Below are positions 50,950 to 59,861 of a DNA stretch of 64,000 bases, in pieces (within the stretch, counting starts at the first letter, position 1; each line of letters opens with the position of its first letter). Source of the DNA: Solobacterium sp. (GTDB lineage: Bacteria; Bacillota_I; Bacilli_A; Erysipelotrichales; Erysipelotrichaceae); the NCBI GenBank assembly GCA_017404505.1, contig JAFRCE010000024.1, positions 124,001 to 188,000 on the forward strand, written 5' to 3'. Both the position numbers and the translations under genes were made by a program. A model generated the notes under the pieces. That model did not search any database. It saw nothing but the letters and a program-made list of their open reading frames with translations, and was not told the DNA's origin.

Positions 50950-51288
50950 ATGAGTACAAATAACAACAGCAAAAATCAACAGCCGGGTCTGCAGAGACAA
51001 CTGAGCCCGATGTATGTCTGGGCAATTGCCTTCGGATGTATTATCGGCTGGTGATCTTTTGTCAATCCGGGCAAGAAGTTTCTGCCAAATTCCGGTGTGG
51101 CCGTAACGGCCATCGCCATGGTTCTCGGCGCGACGTTCTCTTTGACGTTCATCGTTCTGCAGCTGGTGCCGATTCCGGGCCTCGAAGGTGTTCACTTTGG
51201 CGGTGAATCCTATGTGCTGCTGGTGGTATGGATCGTGCTTGGCATTATGTTCTATATCCATCAGGTAGACGAAATCAATGCAGTATAA
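50950..51288 (+). pseudogene. Remnant of an APC family permease
   Basis: From ATG 50950 (after CGAAGGA) the frame reads LSPMYVWAIAFGCIIGW, then TGA at 51052-51054, then SFVNPGKKFLPNSGVAVTAI, and runs in the same frame to TAA 51288. The intact motif of amino-acid/polyamine/organocation permeases is GCIIGWGSFVxPG, so a Gly codon appears mutated to TGA. In addition only about 112 codons remain of a protein usually ~450 long, so most of the interior is deleted and the end (VVWIVLGIMFYIH) looks like a last transmembrane helix. Its place behind licC-like suggests a former choline or ethanolamine permease. Confidence 0.8.
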
Positions 51289-51296
51289 GTAAACAG

Positions 51297-51342
51297 AAAA
51301 GGCATGGGTACGTATAAATACGCAATAATCCATGCCTTTTTT
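51297..51342 (+). terminator. Terminator after the permease remnant
   Basis: An 11-bp stem AAAAGGCATGG (51297-51307) / CCATGCCTTTT (51330-51340) with an inner CGTAT/ATACG pairing is followed by a T run. Confidence 0.9.
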
Positions 51343-51385
51343 GGCAATATCATATATTATATATAGGTTGAGGCAGGGGACGAAT

Positions 51386-53500
51386 ATGGGATTTTTAGGA
51401 ACGATATTAGGACCGTTTATGAGTTTTTGTTACAATCTGACAAAGAATTACGGTCTTGCAATTATATTATTCACGTTGATCAGTAAGTTTATTCTGTTGC
51501 CGATCTCGGTATGGGTACAGAAGAATTCCATCACCATGGTCAAGATCGAACCGGAGGTCAACCGGATCAAGATCAAACACTTTGGCGATAAAGACGCAAT
51601 TGCTGAAGAGCAGCAGAAATTATATAAGAAAGAACATTATAATCCGCTGGCTTCTCTGGTGCCGCTGATTGCCCAGATCGTCTTGTTAATGGGCGTTGTG
51701 GAAGTCATTTATCATCCGCTGGACTATGTTCTGCGGGTTCCGCAGCCGGTTGCCCAGGAAATGATGAGGATCACGCTGGATAACGTCGACTTCCTTGACG
51801 AAGAGTCCAGTTCGATTCAGATCTACACGGTCGAAGACATTCAGGCCGGCAATGAAGCGGAATATATGCAGCTGCAGGAGAAGTTCCCGGAAACAGACAT
51901 GCAGCCGATCATTGACTCCTGTAAGAATTTCAATATGAAATTCCTTGGCATCGACCTGGGATGGATCGCGTCCGAAGTCGGCGGCATTGCTCTGATCGCA
52001 CCGCTGCTGGCTGGTCTTTCTTCCCTGCTGCTGGCAATTGCCCAGAACAAAATCAATCCGCTGCAGGCGGAACAGTCCAATGCCAACAAATACGGCATGC
52101 TGGCTTTCTCGGTCGCTCTGTCCGTATATCTTGGCATGTTTGTTCCGGCCGGTGTCGCCCTGTACTGGGTCGCCAGCAACCTGATGGCTATTATTCAGCA
52201 GTGGCTGATGAACAAGGCCATCAATCCGCAGAAGTATGTTGATTATGAAGCACTGGAATCAACCAGAAATGAACTGAAGTCATTGTCCGGCGGTGATCAG
52301 AAACTGAAATTCAATGACCCGCTGGCGAAGCGGGCAAAGGCAGACTACAAACGCTTCTTCTCGATTGAAAACAAGCATCTTGTCTTCTATTCGGAAAGCA
52401 ACGGTTTCTATAAATATTTCAAGGGTATGATCGAATACATCCTGAAGTATACGAATATTCCGGTTCATTACATTACCAGTGATCCGAACGACCAGATTTT
52501 TGAACTGGCGAAAGAGAACGATCAGATCAAGCCGTATTTCATTGATCCGATCACGCTGATCACATTGATGATGAAGATGGACGCGGACGTTGTCGTCATG
52601 ACCATGCCGGATCTGGAAACCTATCAGATCAAGCGTTCCTATGTCAGAAAAGACATTGAGTATATCAACGTTTCACATGGTATGGGTTCCCTGAACCTGA
52701 CCTTCCGTAAAGGCGCGCTGGATCATTTTGATACGGTCTATGCTTCCGGTAAACATCAGAAGGAAGAAATCGAAAAGCAGGAGGAATTCTACCACCTGCC
52801 GAAGAAGAGAATCATCGAAGGCGGCTATCCGCTGCTCGATGATATGCGTGCCAGTTATGCGGCTTCCGAGAAGGTCGTTCATGAGAAGAAGCAGATTCTG
52901 ATCGCGCCGTCCTGGCAGAAGGACAATATCGTGGACAGCTGTCTGGATGAGATCCTGAACCAGCTGAAGGGCCATGGCTATCAGATTACCGTCCGTCCGC
53001 ATCCCCAGCATGTGCGTCATATGCCGGAGAAGATGGAGGCGCTCAAGCAGAAGTTTGCCAACGATCATGATATCGAGATTCAGACGGACTTCTCCAAGAC
53101 CAGCAATGTCTTTGAAGCGGATCTGATGATCACGGACTGGTCGGATATTTCCCATGAATTTGCCTATACGACATATAAACCGGTTCTTTTCATCGATACA
53201 CCGATGAAGATCATGAATCAGGAATATCAGAACATTGATACTGTTCCGATCAATATCTGGGTCAGAAACGAAATCGGTATGGTCGTGGAACTGGACAAGC
53301 TTAATGAGATTCCGGAGAAAGTGGAATACATGTTAACACATACGGAAGAGTACTATGACCGTATTGACAAGCTGGTTCATGAATATGTCTATCATCTGGA
53401 TGAAAGTGCACCGTATGATGCGCAGTACATTATCGATGCTGTATTCAGAAAAGTGGAAGAAAGAAATGGTGTGAAGTCGGAAAATGTACAGGTTGCTTAA
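51386..53500 (+). CDS. YidC/Oxa1-like membrane insertase fused to CDP-glycerol-type glycerophosphotransferase
   Basis: 704 residues. Residues ~1-300 are YidC-like: YNLTKNYGLAIILFTLISKF with Lys34 at the position of the conserved groove Arg, QKNSITMVKIEPEVNRIK, the KEHYNPLASLVPLIAQIVLL helix, and late helices YGMLAFSVALSVYLGMFVPA and GVALYWVASNLMAIIQQWLM. Residues ~325-690 are a CDP-glycerol:poly(glycerophosphate) transferase domain: INVSHGMGSLN, GGYPLLDDM, LIAPSWQKDNIVD, VRPHPQHVRHM and ITDWSDISHEFAYTTYKPVL. The enzyme half would polymerise or prime a teichoic-acid-like chain at the membrane. No lipobox or signal peptide. Good AGGGGA precedes ATG 51386. Confidence 0.9.
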   Translation: MGFLGTILGPFMSFCYNLTKNYGLAIILFTLISKFILLPISVWVQKNSITMVKIEPEVNRIKIKHFGDKDAIAEEQQKLYKKEHYNPLASLVPLIAQIVLLMGVVEVIYHPLDYVLRVPQPVAQEMMRITLDNVDFLDEESSSIQIYTVEDIQAGNEAEYMQLQEKFPETDMQPIIDSCKNFNMKFLGIDLGWIASEVGGIALIAPLLAGLSSLLLAIAQNKINPLQAEQSNANKYGMLAFSVALSVYLGMFVPAGVALYWVASNLMAIIQQWLMNKAINPQKYVDYEALESTRNELKSLSGGDQKLKFNDPLAKRAKADYKRFFSIENKHLVFYSESNGFYKYFKGMIEYILKYTNIPVHYITSDPNDQIFELAKENDQIKPYFIDPITLITLMMKMDADVVVMTMPDLETYQIKRSYVRKDIEYINVSHGMGSLNLTFRKGALDHFDTVYASGKHQKEEIEKQEEFYHLPKKRIIEGGYPLLDDMRASYAASEKVVHEKKQILIAPSWQKDNIVDSCLDEILNQLKGHGYQITVRPHPQHVRHMPEKMEALKQKFANDHDIEIQTDFSKTSNVFEADLMITDWSDISHEFAYTTYKPVLFIDTPMKIMNQEYQNIDTVPINIWVRNEIGMVVELDKLNEIPEKVEYMLTHTEEYYDRIDKLVHEYVYHLDESAPYDAQYIIDAVFRKVEERNGVKSENVQVA

Positions 53501-55466
53501 GAATACATGTAAATACATTTATTTCTCGCTGGCCTTTCTGTTCCTGTTCACTCTGCCCGTTCATGCGTATATTGATCCTTCGGTCATGACATATGCCATT
53601 CAGGCTTTGGCCGGTATAGCGATTGCCTTGGGTACGTTTTTCGGACTCTATTGGCGAAAGATCCGCAAGCCGATAATGAAGTTTTTTAACCTGGACGAAA
53701 CAGCCGGCCGTGAGGTAGAATCCGATGAACTGGTCTATTATGATCCTTCCGTGATGAAGGAAGAAAGGCAGATCAATCTACCGAAGACGGCGGTAGGAAA
53801 AACTGCTGAAGGCGGTAATAAAGGAAAACTGCGGGAAATCATGGAAGATATGATACCGGCATTGTTTATTACTTTGTCCGGCTGTTTTATGGTGTGCATT
53901 TATGCGCCGCTGGATCTGTTCTTTAACAACAAGAACGAATTCTGGTTCAATGCCCGCATTCTGGTGCCGCAGCTGTTCCGCATGTTCTGTATGATCGCTC
54001 CGGTGGTACTGCTGGTATATCTGATCTGCCGGCTGATCAACAGAAAACTGTATATCGGTGCGCTCTTTGTTTCGACAGCTGCTTTTATCTGCTCATATAT
54101 TCAGGGCAACTTCCGAATCAAAAATCTGCCGCCGATGGATGGAACTCCGGCTGACTGGACGATCTATGATAAGGAAAATGCGATTACGGTAATTATATGG
54201 GTCATTGTCATCGCGGCCCTTCTGTATGTATACAGATATGTCCGGGACAAAGGCTTCAAAGCGGTTGTGGAGGTGGTCAGCTGTCTGTTGTTTGTGATAC
54301 TGTCCGTTTCCCTGTTTACTTCCTATCTCGGTTCCCGCAATGTCGTGGAGAAGAATGTGTTTGTTTCTACCAAAGATCACGAGTTTGAAGTGTCGGATAC
54401 GGAGAATTTCTTTATTCTGGTAGTGGATGCTGTGGATGCGGACCGTTATGCGGATGTGTTCAACAGCCATCCGGAATATCAGGAGTGGTTTGAAGATTTC
54501 ACGTTCTTCCAGAATACCACCAGCATTTATCCGTTTACTTCAAGGGCAATCCCTCAGATCCTGACCGGTGAAGTCTTTGAGAACGAAATGGATTTCACGG
54601 AGTTTGTTACCCAGTCTCTGGATAACAGTCCGTTCTTTCATACATTGGAAAACAAAGGCTTCCGGATGGGTATCTATGAAGGTGAACTGTCATATAACGG
54701 TGATCAGCTGCTCAGATTCGAGAACATGAGAACCGATAATGTCGAGCTGAATCAGGCCGCCAGAAATACATTTATTAAAGAACAGTTCAAACTGACGCTG
54801 TTCAAATATCTGCCGTATTACTTTAAGAAATTCGTCAACTGCAACACGAACAGTTTCGCCAGTATGATCTGGCCGCAGCCGTTCCTGATGGATAACAGCG
54901 ACTTCTATAAAGACCTGCAGGAAGACAACGTCGAACATACAGGTGATAAGGTTTACCGTTATTACCATATAGAAGGCGGACATGTACCGTTTGTTTACGA
55001 TAAGGATGTCAATGTGATTCCCGAAGAAGAAGGTACATACCGTCAGAATGTCGAAGCCAGTATGAAGATTGCCGGAACTTTTGTAAACAAGCTGAGAGAT
55101 GCCGGTGTTTATGACAACGCGACGATCATTATCATGGCCGACCATGGTTACAGTGATGATGTCGGCGGTATCATGGACCGTTTCAATCCATTGCTGATGA
55201 TCAAGAGTTTTGGTGAAAAACATCCATATGCGGTATCACAGGCTCCGCTTTCTTATGTGGATCTGCCGGAAGCGTATAACCGGCTGCTGGCCCACAAACA
55301 AGCCGAAGAGTGTTTTGACTGGCAGGAAGGCGACGAAAGAGTCAGAAGGGTATTATGGCTGCAGTGGCTGAAAGAAGAACATATCGTTGAATACACTCAG
55401 GACGGCTATGCGTCAGATTATCTGAATCTGCAGCCGACCGGCAACGAATACAGATGGGAACAGTGA
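53484..55466 (+). CDS. Membrane-anchored alkaline-phosphatase/sulfatase superfamily transferase, copy 1
   Basis: 660 residues: signal-like first helix ending in PVHAYIDPSVMTY, a second helix (~32-52), a cytoplasmic loop, then six or so helices (~125-285), and an extracellular catalytic domain. Likely metal and catalytic residues: VVDAVDADRY (Asp), PFTSRAIPQILTG (Thr nucleophile candidate), HIEGGHVPF (His), and IIIMADHG (Asp-His). The layout resembles LtaS and phosphoethanolamine transferases, so it may add phosphoglycerol or phosphoethanolamine to a surface glycan. Its start overlaps the insertase-fusion gene by 17 nt. It has a close tandem paralogue. Confidence 0.85.
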   Translation: MYRLLKNTCKYIYFSLAFLFLFTLPVHAYIDPSVMTYAIQALAGIAIALGTFFGLYWRKIRKPIMKFFNLDETAGREVESDELVYYDPSVMKEERQINLPKTAVGKTAEGGNKGKLREIMEDMIPALFITLSGCFMVCIYAPLDLFFNNKNEFWFNARILVPQLFRMFCMIAPVVLLVYLICRLINRKLYIGALFVSTAAFICSYIQGNFRIKNLPPMDGTPADWTIYDKENAITVIIWVIVIAALLYVYRYVRDKGFKAVVEVVSCLLFVILSVSLFTSYLGSRNVVEKNVFVSTKDHEFEVSDTENFFILVVDAVDADRYADVFNSHPEYQEWFEDFTFFQNTTSIYPFTSRAIPQILTGEVFENEMDFTEFVTQSLDNSPFFHTLENKGFRMGIYEGELSYNGDQLLRFENMRTDNVELNQAARNTFIKEQFKLTLFKYLPYYFKKFVNCNTNSFASMIWPQPFLMDNSDFYKDLQEDNVEHTGDKVYRYYHIEGGHVPFVYDKDVNVIPEEEGTYRQNVEASMKIAGTFVNKLRDAGVYDNATIIIMADHGYSDDVGGIMDRFNPLLMIKSFGEKHPYAVSQAPLSYVDLPEAYNRLLAHKQAEECFDWQEGDERVRRVLWLQWLKEEHIVEYTQDGYASDYLNLQPTGNEYRWEQ

Positions 55467-55474
55467 GGATAAAA

Positions 55475-57457
55475 ATGAGAAAACTGCTGAAAAACGGATT
55501 TCGATATGTATATTTCTCGACGGCCTTTCTGTTTCTGTTCACGATTCAGGCAAATGCATATATTGATCCTTCCGTCATGACATATGCCATCCAGGCTCTG
55601 GCGGGTATTGCGATTGCGCTGGGTACATTCTTCGGTCTGTACTGGCGGAAGGTCCGTAAACCGATCCTGAAATTCTTCAATCTGGACGAAACGGCCGGAA
55701 GAGAAGAAGAGGCTGATGAACTGATCTATTACGATCCGGCAGTCATGAAGGAAGAAAGACATATTCATCCGGCTGCGGATAATAAATCCTCTGATGCGGA
55801 CCGGAAGGAAAAGGGAAAGTTGGGGCAGATCCTTTCGGATATGATCCCGGCCCTGTATCTGACGCTTTCGGGCTGCTTCATGCTGTGTATCTGTGCGCCG
55901 CTGGATCTGTATTTCAACAACAAGAATGAATTCTGGTTCAATACGGATATTCTGGTGCCGCAGCTGATCCGCATGATGTGCATGATCGCGCCGGTGGTGC
56001 TTCTGGTCTTCCTGCTGATCCGTCTGATCAACAAAAAGGCATACAATATCGCCCTGGTCGTTTCCACGATAGCCTTTATCTGTTCCTATATTCAGGGTAA
56101 TTTCCGGATCGGCAATCTGCCGCCGATGGATGGATCCGCGGCTGACTGGTCGAAATATACGGGCGAGAATATCATTACGCTGCTGATCTGGCTTGCTGTA
56201 ACGGGTTTGGTTCTGTTTATCTATAAATATGTCAAGGACAAAGGTTTTGTGTCTGTTATCAAAGTTGTCAGTGTACTGATGGCGGTGATTCTTTCCATTA
56301 CTCTGGTTACAACCGGTATCGGCTCACGCAACGTTATCAAAAAGTCGCTGTTTGTCTCAACGAAAGACGGCGAGTTCCGGGCATCTCGTAAAGACAACCT
56401 GCTTATTCTGGTTTTGGATGCCCTGGATGCATATACCTATGACGAAGTCAAAGAAGCGCATCCGGAATACGAAGAATGGTTTAAAGACTTTACGTATTTT
56501 CCGAACATGACCAGCGTCTTTCCGTTTACGACAAGATCGGTTCCGCAGATGCTGACCGGTAAGATTTTTGAAAACGAAGTGGATTTTACGGAATACAGCA
56601 CGGATGCATTGGACAATGCGGAATTCTTCCGGCATCTGGAAGAAAATAACTACCGGATCGGTATTTATGAAACGGAATTCTCTTATAACGGCAACAAGCT
56701 GAACAGGTTTGAGAACTTCCGCACGGATGACATTTCTCTGAACATGGCCGCCAAGAACACCTTTATCAAGGAACAGTTCAAACTGGTGCTGTTCAAGTAT
56801 CTGCCGTATTTCCTGAAACCTTATGTCGGCAGCAATACCAACAGTTTTGCCAGCATGATCTGGCCCCAGCCGTTCCGCATGGACAACTGGGATTTCTATG
56901 AAGATATCAAGACGGCGGAAGTCGAATACATCGATGAAAACAACTTCCGTTTCATTCACGTGGAGGGTGCGCACGTACCGTTCCGTTATGATAAGGACAT
57001 GAACTGGATCTCGGAAGATGAAGGTTCTTATTATAAGAACATCGAAGCCAGTATGACGCTTGCCAACGCATATCTTCAGAAACTGAAAGATGCCGGTGTC
57101 TATGACAATTCGGCGATCATTATCATGGCGGACCACGGATCCAGGATCCTTGGTGAAGGAGAAGACGATCTGTATAAGTTCAATCCGATCTTCATGGTCA
57201 AGGGAATCGGTGAAACGCATCCGTATCAGGTCGATAAAGCACCGCTTTCATATGAAGATCTGATTGAGTGTTATGAAAGGCTGATGGATCATAAACCGTC
57301 AACCGAATGTTTTGACTGGAAAGAAGGAGATCATCGTGTCAGACGTCTGATCTGGTCAGCCTGGCTGCAGGAAAATCATATGATTGAATACACGCTGGAC
57401 GGCTATGCTTCGGAATATGAAAAGATGGTTCCGACCGGGAGAGAATTCAATCGTTAA
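55475..57457 (+). CDS. Membrane-anchored alkaline-phosphatase/sulfatase superfamily transferase, copy 2
   Basis: 660 residues from ATG 55475, exactly as long as copy 1. The first ~75 residues are nearly identical to copy 1 (AYIDPSVMTYAIQALAGIAI), and the membrane region is closely alike. Catalytic-site equivalents are kept: VLDALDAYTY, PFTTRSVPQMLTG, HVEGAHVPF and IIIMADHG. The middle and specificity loops are more divergent. GTGAGGATAAAA precedes the ATG; an in-frame ATG at 55454 overlapping copy 1 is less likely. The two copies may place different groups, or the same group at different sites. Confidence 0.85.
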   Translation: MRKLLKNGFRYVYFSTAFLFLFTIQANAYIDPSVMTYAIQALAGIAIALGTFFGLYWRKVRKPILKFFNLDETAGREEEADELIYYDPAVMKEERHIHPAADNKSSDADRKEKGKLGQILSDMIPALYLTLSGCFMLCICAPLDLYFNNKNEFWFNTDILVPQLIRMMCMIAPVVLLVFLLIRLINKKAYNIALVVSTIAFICSYIQGNFRIGNLPPMDGSAADWSKYTGENIITLLIWLAVTGLVLFIYKYVKDKGFVSVIKVVSVLMAVILSITLVTTGIGSRNVIKKSLFVSTKDGEFRASRKDNLLILVLDALDAYTYDEVKEAHPEYEEWFKDFTYFPNMTSVFPFTTRSVPQMLTGKIFENEVDFTEYSTDALDNAEFFRHLEENNYRIGIYETEFSYNGNKLNRFENFRTDDISLNMAAKNTFIKEQFKLVLFKYLPYFLKPYVGSNTNSFASMIWPQPFRMDNWDFYEDIKTAEVEYIDENNFRFIHVEGAHVPFRYDKDMNWISEDEGSYYKNIEASMTLANAYLQKLKDAGVYDNSAIIIMADHGSRILGEGEDDLYKFNPIFMVKGIGETHPYQVDKAPLSYEDLIECYERLMDHKPSTECFDWKEGDHRVRRLIWSAWLQENHMIEYTLDGYASEYEKMVPTGREFNR

Positions 57458-57464
57458 ACAGGAT

Positions 57465-57503
57465 ACAGACCGCGGGAAGGTTTGGAAACGTTCCGCGGTC
57501 TGT
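57465..57503 (+). terminator. Strong hairpin between the transferase pair and rmlD
   Basis: A perfect 11-bp GC-rich stem (57465-57475 with 57493-57503) carries no T run downstream. It may be a partial terminator or a stabilising stem; the next promoter overlaps its end. Confidence 0.55.
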
Positions 57504-57509
57504 TATGAT
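57501..57509 (+). promoter_or_regulatory. Extended -10 promoter of rmlD
   Basis: TGtTATGAT overlaps the end of the hairpin and lies 23 nt before ATG 57533. Confidence 0.4.
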
Positions 57510-57532
57510 ATATAAGATAAGGAGTCAAACCT

Positions 57533-58447
57533 ATGAAAGTATTTGTAACAGGAGTAGGAGGCCAATTGGGCCACGATGTAATCAATGAATTATATAAAAG
57601 AGGATATGAAGGTGTGGGCAGTGATATTCAGCCGGAATACAGCGGCGTGCAGGACGGCACAGCCGTGACGACTGCCCCGTATTTCTCATTGGATATTACG
57701 GATCAGGAGGCGGTTGCGAAGACAATCCGGGAAGTTAATCCGGACGTTGTCGTTCACTGTGCAGCCTGGACAGCTGTCGATATGGCGGAAGATGACGACA
57801 AGGTGGAAAAGGTACGGGCCATCAATGCCGGCGGCACCCAGAATATTGCCAATGTCTGTAAGGAACTGGACTGCAAGATGGTCTATATCTCGACAGATTA
57901 TGTCTTTGACGGCCAGGGAGAAACCCCATGGGATCCCGACTGCAAGGACTATAAACCATTGAACGTTTATGGTCAGACCAAACTGGAAGGTGAACTGGCA
58001 GTCGCCAATACACTGGACAAGTATTTCATTGTCCGTATTGCCTGGGTGTTCGGCCTGAACGGCAAGAATTTCATCAAGACGATGCTCAATGTCGGCAAGA
58101 AATACGACACGGTACGGGTCGTCAACGATCAGTTCGGCACCCCGACCTATACACTGGATCTTGCCAGACTGCTGGTCGATATGATCGAAACGGATAAGTA
58201 TGGTTATTACCACGCGACCAATGAAGGCGGCTATATTTCCTGGTATGACTTCACATGTGAGATCTTTAAACAGGCCGGCTATACGACAAAGGTAGTGCCG
58301 GTCACAACCGAAGAATACGGTTTAAGCAAGGCGGCCCGTCCGACCAACAGCCGTCTGGATAAATCCAAACTTGTAAAGAACGGATTTGAACCGCTGCCGA
58401 CATGGCAGGACGCATTGGCCAGATATCTGAAGGAGATTGAATACTGA
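57533..58447 (+). CDS. rmlD: dTDP-4-dehydrorhamnose reductase
   Basis: 304 residues. N-terminal NADPH motif VFVTGVGGQLGHDV, then VVHCAAWTAVDMAEDD, YISTDYVFDGQGETPW, and the catalytic Tyr-Lys in NVYGQTKLEGE. It reduces dTDP-4-dehydro-L-rhamnose to dTDP-L-rhamnose, the last step of the Rml pathway. ATAAGGAG precedes the ATG. RmlC follows 1 nt later, but rmlA and rmlB are not in this window and must lie elsewhere. Confidence 0.95.
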   Translation: MKVFVTGVGGQLGHDVINELYKRGYEGVGSDIQPEYSGVQDGTAVTTAPYFSLDITDQEAVAKTIREVNPDVVVHCAAWTAVDMAEDDDKVEKVRAINAGGTQNIANVCKELDCKMVYISTDYVFDGQGETPWDPDCKDYKPLNVYGQTKLEGELAVANTLDKYFIVRIAWVFGLNGKNFIKTMLNVGKKYDTVRVVNDQFGTPTYTLDLARLLVDMIETDKYGYYHATNEGGYISWYDFTCEIFKQAGYTTKVVPVTTEEYGLSKAARPTNSRLDKSKLVKNGFEPLPTWQDALARYLKEIEY

Positions 58448-58448
58448 T

Positions 58449-59057
58449 ATGGGACAGATCAAAGTAGAAAAGAATTTGGGAGGCATTGAGGGCCTCTATG
58501 TCATTACCCCGGCTGTGCATGGCGATAACCGTGGTTATTTCATGGAAACCTACAGCCAGAGAGATATGGAAGAAGCGGGTATCGATATTACGTTTGTGCA
58601 GGACAATCAGTCAATGAGCACCAAGGGTGTGTTAAGAGGTCTGCACTTTCAGAAGAACTTCCCGCAGACAAAACTGGTCAGAGTCATCAAAGGTTCTGTT
58701 TTTGATGTTGCAGTAGATTTGAGATCCGATTCTGCGACATACGGCAAATGGTATGGAGTGGAACTGACGGAAGAAAACAAGAAGCAGTTCCTGATTCCGC
58801 GCGGTTTCGCGCATGGCTTCCTGGTATTAACAGACACAGCGGAATTCTGCTATAAATGTGACGACTTCTATCATCCGAATGACGAAGGCGGCATGGCCTG
58901 GAATGATCCGGAAATCGGTGTCACCTGGCCGGAAGTCACAGGCACGTATAACGGAACAGCCAGTGCGGAAGGCTATACGATGGCTGACGGCACGCCGCTG
59001 AACCTGTCTGAAAAAGACCAGAAGTGGCTGGGGCTGAAGGACACGTTCAAGTTCTGA
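58449..59057 (+). CDS. rmlC: dTDP-4-dehydrorhamnose 3,5-epimerase
   Basis: 202 residues of cupin fold: DNRGYFMETYSQRDM, VLRGLHFQKN with the catalytic His, VRVIKGSVFDVAVDLR, IPRGFAHGFLVL and GGMAWNDPEIGV. It epimerises the dTDP-6-deoxyhexose before RmlD reduces it. ATG 58449 lies 1 nt after the rmlD stop; the AGGAG at 58431 is 13 nt away, so translation is probably coupled. An in-frame TTG at 58437 abuts that site and is a less likely start. Confidence 0.94.
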   Translation: MGQIKVEKNLGGIEGLYVITPAVHGDNRGYFMETYSQRDMEEAGIDITFVQDNQSMSTKGVLRGLHFQKNFPQTKLVRVIKGSVFDVAVDLRSDSATYGKWYGVELTEENKKQFLIPRGFAHGFLVLTDTAEFCYKCDDFYHPNDEGGMAWNDPEIGVTWPEVTGTYNGTASAEGYTMADGTPLNLSEKDQKWLGLKDTFKF

Positions 59058-59065
59058 GGTATAAA

Positions 59066-59848
59066 ATGGAACATTCATTTGTGATATGCGCGTACAAGGA
59101 AAGCCCGTATCTGGAAGACTGCATCCGGTCTTTGAAAGGTCAGATCGTTCCTTCTGAGATCCTAATGGTGACATCCACGCCGAATGACCATATTTCTTCG
59201 CTTGCTGAAAAATATCACATTCCCCTGTATGTCAATGAAGGAGAATCCGGAATCACGCAGGACTGGAATTTCGGCTACAGCAAAACAACGACCAAATATG
59301 TCACGATTGCCCACCAGGATGATGTATATGCGGCGGCATATACACAGAACGTCCTGAAGGAACTGAAAAAAAAGTCTGAGGCACTGATCGCCTTTACGGA
59401 TTACGGGGAACTGCGCAGTGAGCAGGAAGTCCGCAGCAATACCAATCTGAAGATCAAGCGTATCCTGCTGGCGCCGCTGCGTCTGAAGGCATTGCAGAAG
59501 GTGAATGCCGTGAAGCGTTCCGTTCTGTCGCTTGGCAATCCGATCTGCTGTCCGGCGGTGACCTTCCATAAAGAACTTCTGCCGGAACAGGTATTTGCCA
59601 ATCATTTCCGCAGCAATGAAGACTGGGAGGCATGGGAAAAACTGGCCGGCCGGGAAGGGGCGTTTGTATATATCCCGACGATCCTGATGTACCACCGCAT
59701 CCACGAAGGTTCGGAAACCTCCGCCATTATCGGTGACAACAGCAGATCCGCTGAGGATTATGAAATGTTTGCGAAATTCTGGCCGGAACCGGTAGCGAGA
59801 TTTCTGACAAAAGCATATTCTGCGAGCGAGAAATCCAACAAACTGTAA
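59066..59848 (+). CDS. Glycosyltransferase family 2 protein
   Basis: 260 residues from ATG 59066 (GAGG upstream): SFVICAYKESPYLEDCIRSL opens the GT-A fold, and IAHQDDVYAAAYTQNVLKEL carries the metal-binding Asp pair. Acceptor side motifs: GNPICCPAVTFHKELL and RSNEDWEAWEKLAG (Glu-Asp-Trp catalytic region). The sugar donor is unknown; rhamnose from the preceding Rml enzymes is one candidate. An in-frame start at 59024 lies inside rmlC and is not needed. Confidence 0.88.
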   Translation: MEHSFVICAYKESPYLEDCIRSLKGQIVPSEILMVTSTPNDHISSLAEKYHIPLYVNEGESGITQDWNFGYSKTTTKYVTIAHQDDVYAAAYTQNVLKELKKKSEALIAFTDYGELRSEQEVRSNTNLKIKRILLAPLRLKALQKVNAVKRSVLSLGNPICCPAVTFHKELLPEQVFANHFRSNEDWEAWEKLAGREGAFVYIPTILMYHRIHEGSETSAIIGDNSRSAEDYEMFAKFWPEPVARFLTKAYSASEKSNKL

Positions 59849-59861
59849 TCGGAGAAACAAA

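Noticed and set aside
51052..51054. In-frame TGA as a recoded codon (selenocysteine or alternative code) in the permease remnant.
   Set aside because: Many genes in the window terminate at TGA, the residue expected is Gly, and the gene also has a large internal deletion, so decay is the simpler explanation.
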